From CBDUXP01 sp965371225 [NCBI: uncultured bacterium] (lineage in GTDB: Bacteria; Abyssobacteria; SURF-5; CBDUXP01): DNA of 64,000 nucleotides. The first letter of the stretch is position 1. The number at the start of each line of letters is the position of its first letter. Under the pieces are notes generated by a model, which ran no database searches, was not told the origin of the DNA, and saw only the letters and a list, made by a program, of their open reading frames with translations. Both the position numbers and the translations under genes were made by a program. Location: positions 62,001 through 126,000 of the forward strand of contig CBDUXP010000002.1 in the NCBI GenBank assembly GCA_965371225.1. The letters run 5' to 3'. Shown piece by piece: positions 36,590 to 45,162 of the stretch.

Positions 36590-37036
36590 CTGAACGTAGG
36601 GCAGTTGTTCCACGGTGGCGCGCGCTCAGTTAGCCCCGGTTCTGTTCATAGGCGCCCCCGTCGTCGCAGATACTGCGATGGAACCGCCCCGCTAGTTATG
36701 ACACGTTTCCGGCCCCAGTTATGACACGCGCCCCCACCGAGGGGCGCGCCGTCGCAGATGATGCAACGGGGGCGACCTAAGAGGCGGCTGGGGTGATGAG
36801 CTGCTCGCGGGCCTGGCCAGCCATGCGCCACCACGCACCACCTGAGCCCCTCGCAGATACTGCGGTAGCCGTCCTGTACTCCCACCGTTCTGACCCCATT
36901 CCACCCGGGGTTATGGCGCGTTTTCCCTAGGCTTTATGACACGCGCCCCCAGCGAAGAGCCGGCGACTGAATTCGGACGGCTCTTCCGGCATACTTCCTA
37001 GGTGATAACCGGTATGTACTTCAGAGGGTCCCGTCC
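36590..37036. other. Repeat-rich end of the TIR island
   Basis: This gap contains no recognised gene. It holds TTATGACACG at 36696-36705, 36719-36728 and 36934-36943, plus a degenerate copy at 36911-36920. GTCGCAGATACTGCG-type elements occur near 36663, 36752 and 36848. The right inverted repeat is in its distal part. Repeated copies of a short end motif are typical of IS21- or IS481-like transposon termini, but no transposase is present. Confidence 0.6.
36834..36951 (+). repeat. Right inverted repeat of the TIR island (118 bp)
   Basis: This is the inverted partner of 34817-34934. Both copies start with a CGCACCACCTGAG block ending in the same TGA and finish in CCCTAGGCTTTAT followed by a G/C-rich tract. 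The copies are imperfect, so any transposition or duplication is old. Confidence 0.75.
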
Positions 37037-38653
37037 ATGACCGAGGAATGGAACCGGCCGGAGCGGCTGACTACACGTCCCGCCGAGGTGGTCGAGGCCC
37101 CCGACCCGGTTGGGATCTCGCCGCCACCCAGCGGCGGGTCGATGCTGCCCTGGATGCTTGCCCTGGGGCTGGTATTTGCGATCGTGCTATTGACCGTGGT
37201 CGGCAGCGGCGCGGTCTACGTGGCGGTCATGCTGGAGGGCGCCAAGACGCCGCTCCACTTGGCCGCGGAAATGGGCTCCCCACGGCTGGCACAGTTCATC
37301 ATCAATCGCGGCGCGGACGTGGACGCCCGGGACGATGCCTATGCGACGCCCCTGCACGTCGCAGCCGCGCGCGGGCATGCGGCGGTGAGCGACGTCCTGG
37401 TCGCCGCCGGCGCCGACGTGACCGCGGCCGACGACAACGGGGACACGCCGGTGCACATCGCCGCGTACCGCGGTTTCGTTCCCGTGCTTCGGATCTTCGC
37501 CGAGCACGAGGTGCATTTGGACGCGCCGACCCCCTCCGGGGAGCACACGCCGCTGCATCGGGCGGCGCTCGAAGGCCAGGCCGACGCTGTGCGTTACTTG
37601 GTTGGGCAAGGGGCGGATCCCGATGCGCACAATGTCGATGGCGACGTCCCCCTGCATATGGCCGCCCGGCAGGGGGAAGTGGGTGCGGTCGCCGCCCTCC
37701 TTGAGGCAGGAGCGGACGTGAATGTCCAGAACTCCAAGGGGTTCACCCCGCTGCACGAAGCGGCGTGGAAGGACTGGCCCGACGTGGTGCCGTTGCTCCT
37801 GGACGCCGGCGCGGACCTCACCCTCACCGACGGGGGCAACGACACGCCGTTTCAGGAAGCCGCCTATGGTGGATCCATCCCGGTCATGCGCTTGTTGGCT
37901 GCCGCCGGCGCGGACGTGCACGCTGCCACATCGAAGCACAAGGCTACGCCCCTACACGGCGCGGCGAAGTACGGGCATCCGGAGGCCGTGAAGTGGCTCC
38001 TCGATCGGGACGCGGACATCCACGCGCGCAACAACAACCAGGAGACTCCCTTGCACTACGCGGCCACGCGTGGTCACGTGGATGTCGTTCGCGTGCTGTT
38101 GGAACATGGCGCGGATCCCGACGCGATGGAGGAGGACGGCAGCACACCCGTGCACGAGGCCGCTTACGAGGGCGAAGTGGACGTGCTCGAAGCGCTGGCG
38201 ACGCACGGCGCCGACCTGGAGGCGCAGGGCGGAGACTGGCGTGCGTCCCCCCTGCACGGCGCAGCCAAGTACGGGCATGCCGCGGCGGCGACCTTCCTGC
38301 TCGATCGCGGGGCGAGTCCGGCCGCCCGCAACAAGGAGGGGGCCACGCCCCTCCATTACGCGGTGGGGTGGGACCACGCAGACGTGGTACGTCTACTGCT
38401 CGACCGCGGGGCGGCGATTGACGCCGCAAGAGACGACGGCGATACCGCCCTGCACCGCGCCGCGCAGGGCGGAAAATACGCCATGGTGGACTTGCTGCTC
38501 AAGGTCGGGGCGAGTCCCCACGCGGTCAATGCCGGTGGGGAGACGCCCCTGGACCTGGCTGTTGCAAACGAACATGAGAGCTGCGCCCGGCTCCTGCGCC
38601 AGGCCGAGTCGCGTCTCGGCTACCAGCCCGACTTGGCCGAAGCCGCCCGCTGA
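37037..38653 (+). CDS. Membrane-anchored protein with 14 ankyrin repeats
   Basis: The 538-residue protein has an N-terminal Pro-rich segment and one membrane segment (WMLALGLVFAIVLLTVVGSG). About 14 tandem ankyrin repeats follow, from residue ~67 to the C-terminus; the consensus unit is TPLHEAA..G...VV..LL..GADV.A. Only the last repeat is weaker. Ankyrin stacks bind proteins; the anchor places the stack on the periplasmic or outer face (inferred). The start follows ATTCGGACGG and is supported by the N-terminal membrane signal. It sits immediately outside the right inverted repeat and has GC-rich codon use like the main chromosome. Confidence 0.9.
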   Translation: MTEEWNRPERLTTRPAEVVEAPDPVGISPPPSGGSMLPWMLALGLVFAIVLLTVVGSGAVYVAVMLEGAKTPLHLAAEMGSPRLAQFIINRGADVDARDDAYATPLHVAAARGHAAVSDVLVAAGADVTAADDNGDTPVHIAAYRGFVPVLRIFAEHEVHLDAPTPSGEHTPLHRAALEGQADAVRYLVGQGADPDAHNVDGDVPLHMAARQGEVGAVAALLEAGADVNVQNSKGFTPLHEAAWKDWPDVVPLLLDAGADLTLTDGGNDTPFQEAAYGGSIPVMRLLAAAGADVHAATSKHKATPLHGAAKYGHPEAVKWLLDRDADIHARNNNQETPLHYAATRGHVDVVRVLLEHGADPDAMEEDGSTPVHEAAYEGEVDVLEALATHGADLEAQGGDWRASPLHGAAKYGHAAAATFLLDRGASPAARNKEGATPLHYAVGWDHADVVRLLLDRGAAIDAARDDGDTALHRAAQGGKYAMVDLLLKVGASPHAVNAGGETPLDLAVANEHESCARLLRQAESRLGYQPDLAEAAR

Positions 38654-38670
38654 GCGCGGCGCCGCGAAGG

Positions 38671-39264
38671 TTAGCGCTGAAGCGCGATGCCGGTCTCGCC
38701 GGCTTGGCGCGTCCCCTCATCCAGTTGCAGGCCGAAGCCGTCGGCGAGTCGCGTCAGGTAGTTGAAGATGCCGACAATGTGGCCCACTTCCAGGCACGCT
38801 TCGTCCTTGAAGCCTAACTCGCGCAGAGCGGCCCAGTCGGACTCGACCATGCGCGTGGGGGTGCCGGACAGTTTTTCCGCCACGTCGCACAGGGCCCGCT
38901 GCCGCGCCGTGAGGTCGGGCACTTCGCGCCACGTCTTGGTCTTGATGGCCTCGACCAATGCGGAGTTGCCGTCTTCGACACGCAGAAACTCTGCGTGGGA
39001 CTGCGTTCAGTAGTGGCAGTCCTGCGCGGCGGCGGCTACGGCGGCGACCATCTCCTTCTCCGTCCGATCCAGATGCCCCGGCGCGAACATGATTTGCGAA
39101 AACAGGGCACCGAACAGCGGTCCGATCTGCTGGTGCGTCATGCTCAGGCACGCCATGGCAGGTAGGAACCCGAAATCGTACGGATGGCCGGCCGGAATGA
39201 ACTCCCGCAACGCCGCTTCGCTCGGCATGGTCACCCACGCATCGGGGATCGTGTGGTCGCTCAT
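38671..39264 (-). CDS. Selenocysteine-containing AhpD-like peroxidase (CxxU), UGA at codon 86
   Basis: The minus-strand frame from ATG 39264 to 38671 is open except for a TGA at 39007-39009. Reading it as Sec gives a 197-residue AhpD/carboxymuconolactone-decarboxylase-fold protein with the redox motif CHYU (Cys83, Sec86) followed by His90. This is the family's CxxCxxxH with the second Cys as UGA. Coding continues in frame (QSHAEFLRVEDGNSALVEA) and the downstream half (DEACLEVGHIVGIFNYLTRL) is typical AhpD. A perfect 8-base-pair hairpin with loop GTT starts nine bases after the UGA. AAGGAG precedes the ATG. Such proteins reduce peroxides with a thioredoxin-type partner. No sel genes are in the window. 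Confidence 0.86.
38979..38997 (-). promoter_or_regulatory. Bacterial SECIS-like hairpin
   Basis: On the minus strand, CACGCAGA-GTT-TCTGCGTG forms a perfect 8-base-pair stem with a 3-base loop whose first base is G. It starts nine bases after the UGA, and the loop begins 17 bases after it. These values fit the published description of bacterial SECIS elements (small apical loop with a guanosine in the first two positions, at short distance from the UGA), which recruit SelB with Sec-tRNA. Confidence 0.78.
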
Positions 39265-39387
39265 GACTACTCCTTCGCATTGGCCCAAGGTGGGCGGGGC
39301 CGGCGCGCACCACTATAGTTCACCGCGTCAAGCGACATGGTAGGATGCCGCCGCAAACTTGCCCAGCACACAAAGTAGAGCAATCGT

Positions 39388-40347
39388 ATGACGACATCAC
39401 AGCGCGAGCATGGCCACATTCCGCAGCCGGGCGGTGGCGAGTACCACTGGACGTGGCCGCAGGTGGAGGGGCCGGAGGTTTTCACGCGCCTTTACGCAAA
39501 GGCGGTGGCGGGGCAGTGGGCCGCGGATGACATGGATTGGGCGGGGGGCGCGCCGTTGGCGCAGGCCGCCGCCGTGCCGGACCACATGGTGCCCATCTTC
39601 GGCACGCCCCTGTGGGACGACTTGGGCCCGGAGCGCCAGCAGCACCTGCGCGAGGGCATGATGGTGTGGAACCTGAGCGGGCTGCTGCACGGCGAGCGTA
39701 GCGGCATCGTCGGACCCGCGGCCACGGCGTTCAGCGTGCCGTGGGAGGATGCGAAGAAGGTCGCGGCGGTGATGCTCTGCGACGAGGCGCGCCACACGGA
39801 CGTGCTCGAACGCTATTTCGCGGCGAAGGCGCCGGACACGGAGGTCACGCCCATTAGCGGCCCGCTGAGCACGCTGCTGGAGACCGCGCTCAACGAACCG
39901 CGCTCGGCATTGCGGCATCTCGTCGCCGGCTGCGTTGCCGAGGGGCTCGCGCTCGCCATCTACGGCGGCACGCGCATGGTGACGGACGATCCGCTGCTGA
40001 GCGCGATCCTCAAGGGCATCGTGGATGACGAAGCGCGGCACGTGGCGTTCGCCGTGGCGCTGGTGGAGAACACGAAGGACGAGTGGAGCGCGGCGGAACA
40101 GCACGAGGCGGAGGACATGGCCCTCGCCGCCGTCGAGCAGATGGCGCAGGGCGGCAACTTCGAGCCCTTCGCCGACGTGGGGCTGGATCCCGCGGACGTG
40201 CAACGCTGCGTCACCGAGCGCCAGGAGCAGGGCCAAGGCCGAAGCAACTTCGTCTTCAGCCACGTGACGCCTAACCTTAAACGCCTGGGCATGATCACCG
40301 CCCGCACCCGCCCGCGCTACGCCGAACTCGGCCTCGTCGACGCCTAG
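39388..40347 (+). CDS. Ferritin-like diiron oxygenase-type protein
   Basis: This 319-residue helical protein has the ligand pattern of a ribonucleotide-reductase R2-like or AurF-like diiron protein: Glu103 (HGERSG), Glu133/His136 (CDEARHTDV), Glu185 (VAEGLALAIY) and Glu215/His218 (DDEARHVAFAV). The two DEARH motifs at the ends of separate helices are a strong signature of the diiron four-helix bundle. Such proteins activate O2 to oxidise substrates or serve in radical enzymes. R2 needs a Tyr beside iron and a NrdA partner, neither of which is seen, so an oxygenase is more likely. It is separated by 65 bases from the haloalkane dehalogenase gene, and the divergent neighbour is the selenoprotein. 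Confidence 0.85.
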   Translation: MTTSQREHGHIPQPGGGEYHWTWPQVEGPEVFTRLYAKAVAGQWAADDMDWAGGAPLAQAAAVPDHMVPIFGTPLWDDLGPERQQHLREGMMVWNLSGLLHGERSGIVGPAATAFSVPWEDAKKVAAVMLCDEARHTDVLERYFAAKAPDTEVTPISGPLSTLLETALNEPRSALRHLVAGCVAEGLALAIYGGTRMVTDDPLLSAILKGIVDDEARHVAFAVALVENTKDEWSAAEQHEAEDMALAAVEQMAQGGNFEPFADVGLDPADVQRCVTERQEQGQGRSNFVFSHVTPNLKRLGMITARTRPRYAELGLVDA

Positions 40348-40412
40348 CCGCGCTGGGCCCCGGGGGGGGGCGCTTCATTCGGATAGGATGTGGTGGTCTG
40401 GAGGAGGGCCGA

Positions 40413-41309
40413 ATGGAAATCTTACGCACACCCGAGGAGCGGTTCGCGAATCTGCCGGGGTATCGCTTCGCGCCGCACTACGCAGAGGTGGACGGGCTGC
40501 GGGTGCACTACGTGGACGAGGGCCCAGCCGATGCGGCGCCGGTGCTCTTGCTCCACGGCGAACCCTCGTGGAGCTACCTCTATCGCAAGATGATCCCGGT
40601 GCTCATGGCGGCGGGGCATCGCACCGTCGCGCCGGACCTGGTGGGGTTCGGGAAGTCGGACAAGCCGGCCGCGCAGGAGGATTACACCTACCAGCGGCAT
40701 GTGGATTGGATGCGCGCCGTCCTGTTCGATCACCTGGACCTGCGCGACATCACCCTGGTCTGCCAGGACTGGGGCGGGTTGATCGGGCTGCGGCTCGTGG
40801 CGGAGCACCCGGACCGGTTTGCCCGGGTCGTGGTGGCGAACACGGGGCTCGCAACCGGGGACCGGTCGCCCGGCGAGGCATTTCTCGCGTGGCGCACGTT
40901 TTCGCGGGAAGCGAAGGCCTTCGACGTCGGCCGCATCATTAGCGGCGCCACCGTCACCGACGTGCCCGAGAACGTGCTTGCCGCGTACGACGCACCCTTC
41001 CCCGACGACACGTACAAGGCGGGGGCGCGTATCTTTCCTTCGCTCGTGCCCATCACGCCGGACGACCCCGCCGCACCGGCGAACCGCAAAGCGTGGGAAG
41101 TGCTCAGCGCGTTCACCAAGCCGGTGCTCACGGCGTTCAGCGACAGCGACCCGATCACGCAGGGCGGCGAAGGGGTGTTCCAGAAGCTCGTGCCGGGGGC
41201 GACCGGCCAGCCGCACACTACCATTGCCGGCGCGGGCCACTTCTTGCAAGAAGATAAGGGCGAGGACCTGGCCTGGGTGGTCAACGATTTCATCGCGCGG
41301 ACGTCGTAG
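40413..41309 (+). CDS. Haloalkane dehalogenase (HLD-I-like)
   Basis: This 298-residue alpha/beta hydrolase converts halogenated alkanes to alcohol plus halide. HGEPSWSYLYRKM is the oxyanion-hole segment. The nucleophile is Asp119 in VCQDWGG with a halide-binding Trp120 next to it. Trp160 (FLAWRTFS) is a candidate second halide Trp. The other acid is Asp246 (or 244, FSDSDPIT) and the base is His276 (GAGHFLQED). The nucleophile-Trp pair and Asp after strand 7 favour subfamily HLD-I (DhlA-like) over the HLD-II Asn type. A true epoxide hydrolase would have Tyr pairs in the cap. It has a plausible start 65 bases after the diiron gene, and a DUF1330 gene follows with its own SD. Confidence 0.9.
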   Translation: MEILRTPEERFANLPGYRFAPHYAEVDGLRVHYVDEGPADAAPVLLLHGEPSWSYLYRKMIPVLMAAGHRTVAPDLVGFGKSDKPAAQEDYTYQRHVDWMRAVLFDHLDLRDITLVCQDWGGLIGLRLVAEHPDRFARVVVANTGLATGDRSPGEAFLAWRTFSREAKAFDVGRIISGATVTDVPENVLAAYDAPFPDDTYKAGARIFPSLVPITPDDPAAPANRKAWEVLSAFTKPVLTAFSDSDPITQGGEGVFQKLVPGATGQPHTTIAGAGHFLQEDKGEDLAWVVNDFIARTS

Positions 41310-41340
41310 GGACGCCGTCGCGCTGCCCACAGGAGGGACC

Positions 41341-41709
41341 ATGGCTGAACTGCCGAATCCGGATCAGATGGAAGCGTTTCTCGCGCGCAAGGACGATGGC
41401 CCCGTCGTGATGCTGAACCTACTCAAGTTCAAGCCCGACGGCGGGGCCGAGAGTTATGCCCAGTACGGCGCGGCGGTCGCGCCCCTGCTCGAAAAGACGG
41501 GTGGGCGGAGCACGTACATGGGCGCCGCCGCGGAGCTGCTCATCGGCACCGAGGACTGGGATATGATGCTGATAGTCGAGTATCCCACGCGTCAGGCGCT
41601 GCTCAACATGATCACGTCAGACGAGTATCGCGCGGTCCAACACCTGCGCGACGATGCGATAGTGCGGTCGGTCTTGCTGGCGACCGACCCCGTCGCCGCT
41701 CCGGGTTAA
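41341..41709 (+). CDS. DUF1330/EthD-like small protein
   Basis: This 122-residue ferredoxin-like alpha/beta-barrel protein has the DUF1330-type start DGPVVMLNLLKFKPDGG and the later IVEYPTRQALLNMITSDEYRAVQHLR, which resembles the dimeric family of small oxygenases and EthD stress proteins. AGGAGGG five bases before the ATG is a clear ribosome-binding site. It comes third after the diiron and dehalogenase genes, so it is likely an accessory protein of that pathway. The last stop, TAA, is shared as TTAA with the convergent FapA gene. Confidence 0.82.
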   Translation: MAELPNPDQMEAFLARKDDGPVVMLNLLKFKPDGGAESYAQYGAAVAPLLEKTGGRSTYMGAAAELLIGTEDWDMMLIVEYPTRQALLNMITSDEYRAVQHLRDDAIVRSVLLATDPVAAPG

Positions 41710-43775
41710 AGCCCGACGGCGCGCACCTCGCGCTTCTTGGGGTCGAGCACGAACCGCGTCGCTTGTAAAGCATCCTGGGTGCGCAGCCGGAAACCGCGGA
41801 TGTAGATTTCCACCCCGTAGTAGCACGTGTCTTTCACGTCCACCATCGGCGCCGCCCCCTCCTGCACCTTGGCGTCCAGCTCCTCGCCTTGGGCCGTGAG
41901 CGCGTTCGCCTCGTCCTGGAGCAAGCCCTGCTGTTCCCGGAGTTTCTCTGCGGCCGCAGCTTGGTCCGGCGTCAGTGCCGTCCCCGGATGCCGCAGCCCG
42001 GCCTGCTCCAGGACGCTCGCGATCTTCTCCAGTTGCGCTTCCACGTCGGTCAACCGCTCCCGCACGTCGCGGAGCTCGCGGGCTTTGAGCGGGTCATCCC
42101 CCACGGCGACCAGGGTGGGTGCGCCGAAATCCGAGCCGAGCACCCGCGCCACCAAGCCGCGCCCCGCCAGGTAGCGGCCCCCCATCAGCCGCCCATGGCC
42201 GTCCGCGGCGAGCAGTTGGCCGGCGCACTCGATGACGCTGTTGGAATCCGAGTCCCGAATCACGACATCCCCACCACTCGTAATGTATGCGTGTTGCGCG
42301 AAGTTGGCCGTCACCCCAAGCTCGCCGTGCACCCGCGCATCGTCGCCGCCGATGATGCCATGCCGCACTAGAACTTCACCGCCCGCTTCCACAATCGCTT
42401 CCTCGATGGATTCCTGCACGGTGATGTCATGCTTGGCGGTGACGCGAAAGCCCGCGCGGATGGTGCCCTTGACCAGGATGCTCCCGGTCGCGTCGATGTT
42501 GCCGACGCTGAAGTCCACGTCGCCCGGAATGAGCATCACCTCCACCACGTGGAGCACGTCGCCGGGCTTCAGCACCGCCATCCCATCCATCACCGCCGCA
42601 ATCAGCACGCTGCCGTCCTCTTGTTCTTCCGTTTCGACGTTCTCCCCCGCGGTGAGGGTCCCCTCCGTCCCCGGGTCGGCCGGGAGCACCGTCCCGTCCA
42701 CCCCCTGTCCCGGCTCACCCGGTCCGGCCGGGCGCCACGTGCCCAGCAGCTGCCCTTCCCGCACGTTGTTGACCGTGCCGCGCTCGCGAAAGTCGATGCG
42801 GCCGCTCTCTTCCGAGAGGTTCCCTACGCCCTGCGCCAGGTCGAATTCGAAGTCGATACCCGCGTCCCGGCCCCGTTGGGGGGGCGTCCCGTCCGCGATC
42901 CGGATGGGCCGCGGCAGGTCGCCCCGTTCCAGGTGCGCCGCCCACGCCGCATCCAACCGCTTGGGCAGCAGACCATGCGCCACGCCCGCGGCCGCCAACG
43001 CAGCGTCCAGTTCCCCCCGCTGCAGGGGTTCCTCATCCGCCGTGGGAGTTCGCAGATCGATGAACGCGTGCATGTGGTCCTCACCGATCGTGACCGCGGG
43101 GACGACGGTGGGAAGATCGTTCGGCCCGAATTCCAGATAGCCGAACCCGGGCGCGGCCGCCGTCCACCGGTTCTGGCCGGCGCTGACGGAAATGCCGGAC
43201 CCGGTGGTCACCTCCTCCTGGGCCCCTTGCGGGGCGGGCATGGTTTGGCCCACCACCGTGAAGCCGGGGGTCCCCGGCTTGCTGTCGTCCTGCTCGATCA
43301 AGAGTTCGCCTTCGCGCACGATGCGCCGCCGCCGTTCCGGTTCCGCCTCGGTGGGTTGCAAGTAATGGCGCACCACCTTCCCGTCTTCCCCCGGAACGGG
43401 CCGGCGGCCCCGAGCCACGACCACGTTGCGCTTTTCTACGGGCTCCGCTGCCATGTCCGCGACGAGCGCGTCGATCTCACCGAGGAGCACGCCTTGCGTA
43501 ACACCGGCCGCCGCCATCGCGACGACCAGATCGTCCCGGGTCGGGAGCGGCGCATCGCCGATGGGCGGCGTCATCAGGGCGATGGTCGCTTCGAGATTGT
43601 CGAAACTGACGTTGACTGTGATGCTGCTCCGCGCGCGAACGACGGTGACGCGGTATTCGCCCGACGCGAGCTCTTCGGCCTCGACGTCCTCCGGGGGCAC
43701 GTCGAGTTCTCGCGCGCCCGCGTCACGAGCGCTTTCCAGCGAGGCTTCGTGGACTGTGCAGAACCGTGTGGACAT
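41706..43775 (-). CDS. FapA-family (DUF342) beta-solenoid protein
   Basis: The 689-residue protein has the FapA domain (GSISV-to-YLEFG region, then VTIGEDHMHAFIDLRTP) and a right-handed beta-helix (SVGNIDATGSILVKGTIRAG...GGEVLVRHGIIGG). A C-terminal coiled coil follows (LRDVRERLTDVEAQLEKIASVLEQ, in pieces), then a final beta segment VDVKDTCYYGVEIYIRG. FapA proteins are cytosolic and include members implicated in cell-surface or polar growth; the precise role here is unknown. ATG 43775 follows a GGACAT context and is preferred over a 14-residue longer reading. Its stop overlaps the DUF1330 stop within TTAA. Confidence 0.88.
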   Translation of the reverse strand: MSTRFCTVHEASLESARDAGARELDVPPEDVEAEELASGEYRVTVVRARSSITVNVSFDNLEATIALMTPPIGDAPLPTRDDLVVAMAAAGVTQGVLLGEIDALVADMAAEPVEKRNVVVARGRRPVPGEDGKVVRHYLQPTEAEPERRRRIVREGELLIEQDDSKPGTPGFTVVGQTMPAPQGAQEEVTTGSGISVSAGQNRWTAAAPGFGYLEFGPNDLPTVVPAVTIGEDHMHAFIDLRTPTADEEPLQRGELDAALAAAGVAHGLLPKRLDAAWAAHLERGDLPRPIRIADGTPPQRGRDAGIDFEFDLAQGVGNLSEESGRIDFRERGTVNNVREGQLLGTWRPAGPGEPGQGVDGTVLPADPGTEGTLTAGENVETEEQEDGSVLIAAVMDGMAVLKPGDVLHVVEVMLIPGDVDFSVGNIDATGSILVKGTIRAGFRVTAKHDITVQESIEEAIVEAGGEVLVRHGIIGGDDARVHGELGVTANFAQHAYITSGGDVVIRDSDSNSVIECAGQLLAADGHGRLMGGRYLAGRGLVARVLGSDFGAPTLVAVGDDPLKARELRDVRERLTDVEAQLEKIASVLEQAGLRHPGTALTPDQAAAAEKLREQQGLLQDEANALTAQGEELDAKVQEGAAPMVDVKDTCYYGVEIYIRGFRLRTQDALQATRFVLDPKKREVRAVGL

Positions 43776-43892
43776 CCCGGGGCCTGGCGCGGACCGCGTG
43801 TGCCCCCCCCCACGCACGCACTGCCGTGCGCCACGCTCTTACTTCAGGATAGGGGTTCGGCCGCGCGATTGTCCATCAACGCGCGGGGGGAA

Positions 43893-44966
43893 TCACTCCG
43901 CCGGGGGGCCGGGCGCCGGTTCCATGGCTGTGGCCGCAGTCGGAAGCGGCGGCCGGGCCGCCGGCTGGAGGACGGACGCGAGCAGCGCGCCGAGTGCGGC
44001 GTGGCCCGCATCCCCGAAGTGCGCGGGGTCGAGGAAATGCTCCGGCGCGACGGCCAAGGTGGCGTCGACGAACCGCACGCTCTCGCTCGCGCACACCTGG
44101 CGCGCGTGCGCGATGAACTGCGGCCAACTCCGCTCCAGGTACGCCGCGTGTTCCGGCCGGTCGTACGGCGGCGGCAGGGTCGCGCCGGCTAGCACGCCGT
44201 TGGGTTGCGCCACGAAGATCAGCTCCATCTGCGCGCCCCGCGCCAGGGCGGCCATGGCCCGGAGGTTCGTCTCCCACGCGTCGAGCACCGCGCTGAGCTG
44301 CACGGGATGGATCGCGCGCCGCCCCGACGTGCGCGCATCGGTTTCCGCATCGAAGTTCTGTACCGCGTTCGTGAGCAGCAGATTCGCCAGGGCGGACTTC
44401 TGGCCCAGCCACGCGGCCAGGCTGTTGCCCGGGCTCTGGAACAGCCACTGCACCAACCGCCAGTTCGTGGGATAGCCGGGCGGGGTGCCGAACACTGCCG
44501 GGGCGTACACGTCGTTCAGCCCGCTGACCAGCACCACGCGCTCCGGATGCCGCGGCAGCACGTGCAACGCGAGCATGACCAGCTCCTGGCCGCTCACGTG
44601 GGCGGGGTGCGCCGCGCTGACAATCTCCAGACCCGTCGCCGCCGCCGCCTGCCGGAAAAAGGTGTGCTCGTAGTCCGACGCCTTCGCGCCGGCGGCGGTC
44701 GAGCCGCCGAGAATAACCGTCAGCGGCCGGTCGGCGGGCCACGGCCGATCGCCAAAATACGGCGACCGGTCCACCGCCGCGCGATCATATGGGGCGAACC
44801 CGAACTGCGTGTACGGCGTCATCGCCATCCGCTCCCGTACCGCCGCCCAATCGGCCCCCTGGTCCCGCCGGCTGCGTGCCCGTGCCACCGCCTCCACCAC
44901 GCCCAGGAGGACCACGAGCCCACACAGGCCCAGGGTTACGTACAGACGCTTATTTCGCACTGCCAT
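43893..44966 (-). CDS. Membrane-anchored SGNH hydrolase
   Basis: This 357-residue protein has an N-terminal signal anchor (LYVTLGLCGLVVLLGVVEAV) and a catalytic domain of the SGNH/GDSL esterase type: block I TVILGGSTAAGAK with Ser89, block III VSGLNDVYAP with the oxyanion Asn, and block V FLDPAHFGDAGH with the Asp-His pair. Its extracytoplasmic location and substrate (O-acetyl groups on surface polymers are common) are inferred. The length is normal for the AlgX/YjeF-unlike membrane SGNH group. It diverges from the LLM gene across a 285-base gap. Confidence 0.85.
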   Translation of the reverse strand: MAVRNKRLYVTLGLCGLVVLLGVVEAVARARSRRDQGADWAAVRERMAMTPYTQFGFAPYDRAAVDRSPYFGDRPWPADRPLTVILGGSTAAGAKASDYEHTFFRQAAAATGLEIVSAAHPAHVSGQELVMLALHVLPRHPERVVLVSGLNDVYAPAVFGTPPGYPTNWRLVQWLFQSPGNSLAAWLGQKSALANLLLTNAVQNFDAETDARTSGRRAIHPVQLSAVLDAWETNLRAMAALARGAQMELIFVAQPNGVLAGATLPPPYDRPEHAAYLERSWPQFIAHARQVCASESVRFVDATLAVAPEHFLDPAHFGDAGHAALGALLASVLQPAARPPLPTAATAMEPAPGPPAE

Positions 44967-45162
44967 TGGTACCGGGTAACGCCTTGGCCGCCGAGCTGCA
45001 TCTGTCGCGGGGGCTGCTCGGATCGCGGCCCGGCGAGAATTCTACACGGCTTCCCGTTTCGGTCTAGGTTCCCGCATGGCGGAGACGGGGCGACGGACCG
45101 CGCCCATCGCCCAGGCGGCCTAGACACGGAAACTCTTGCTACGTGACAGGTTATACAGGGCA

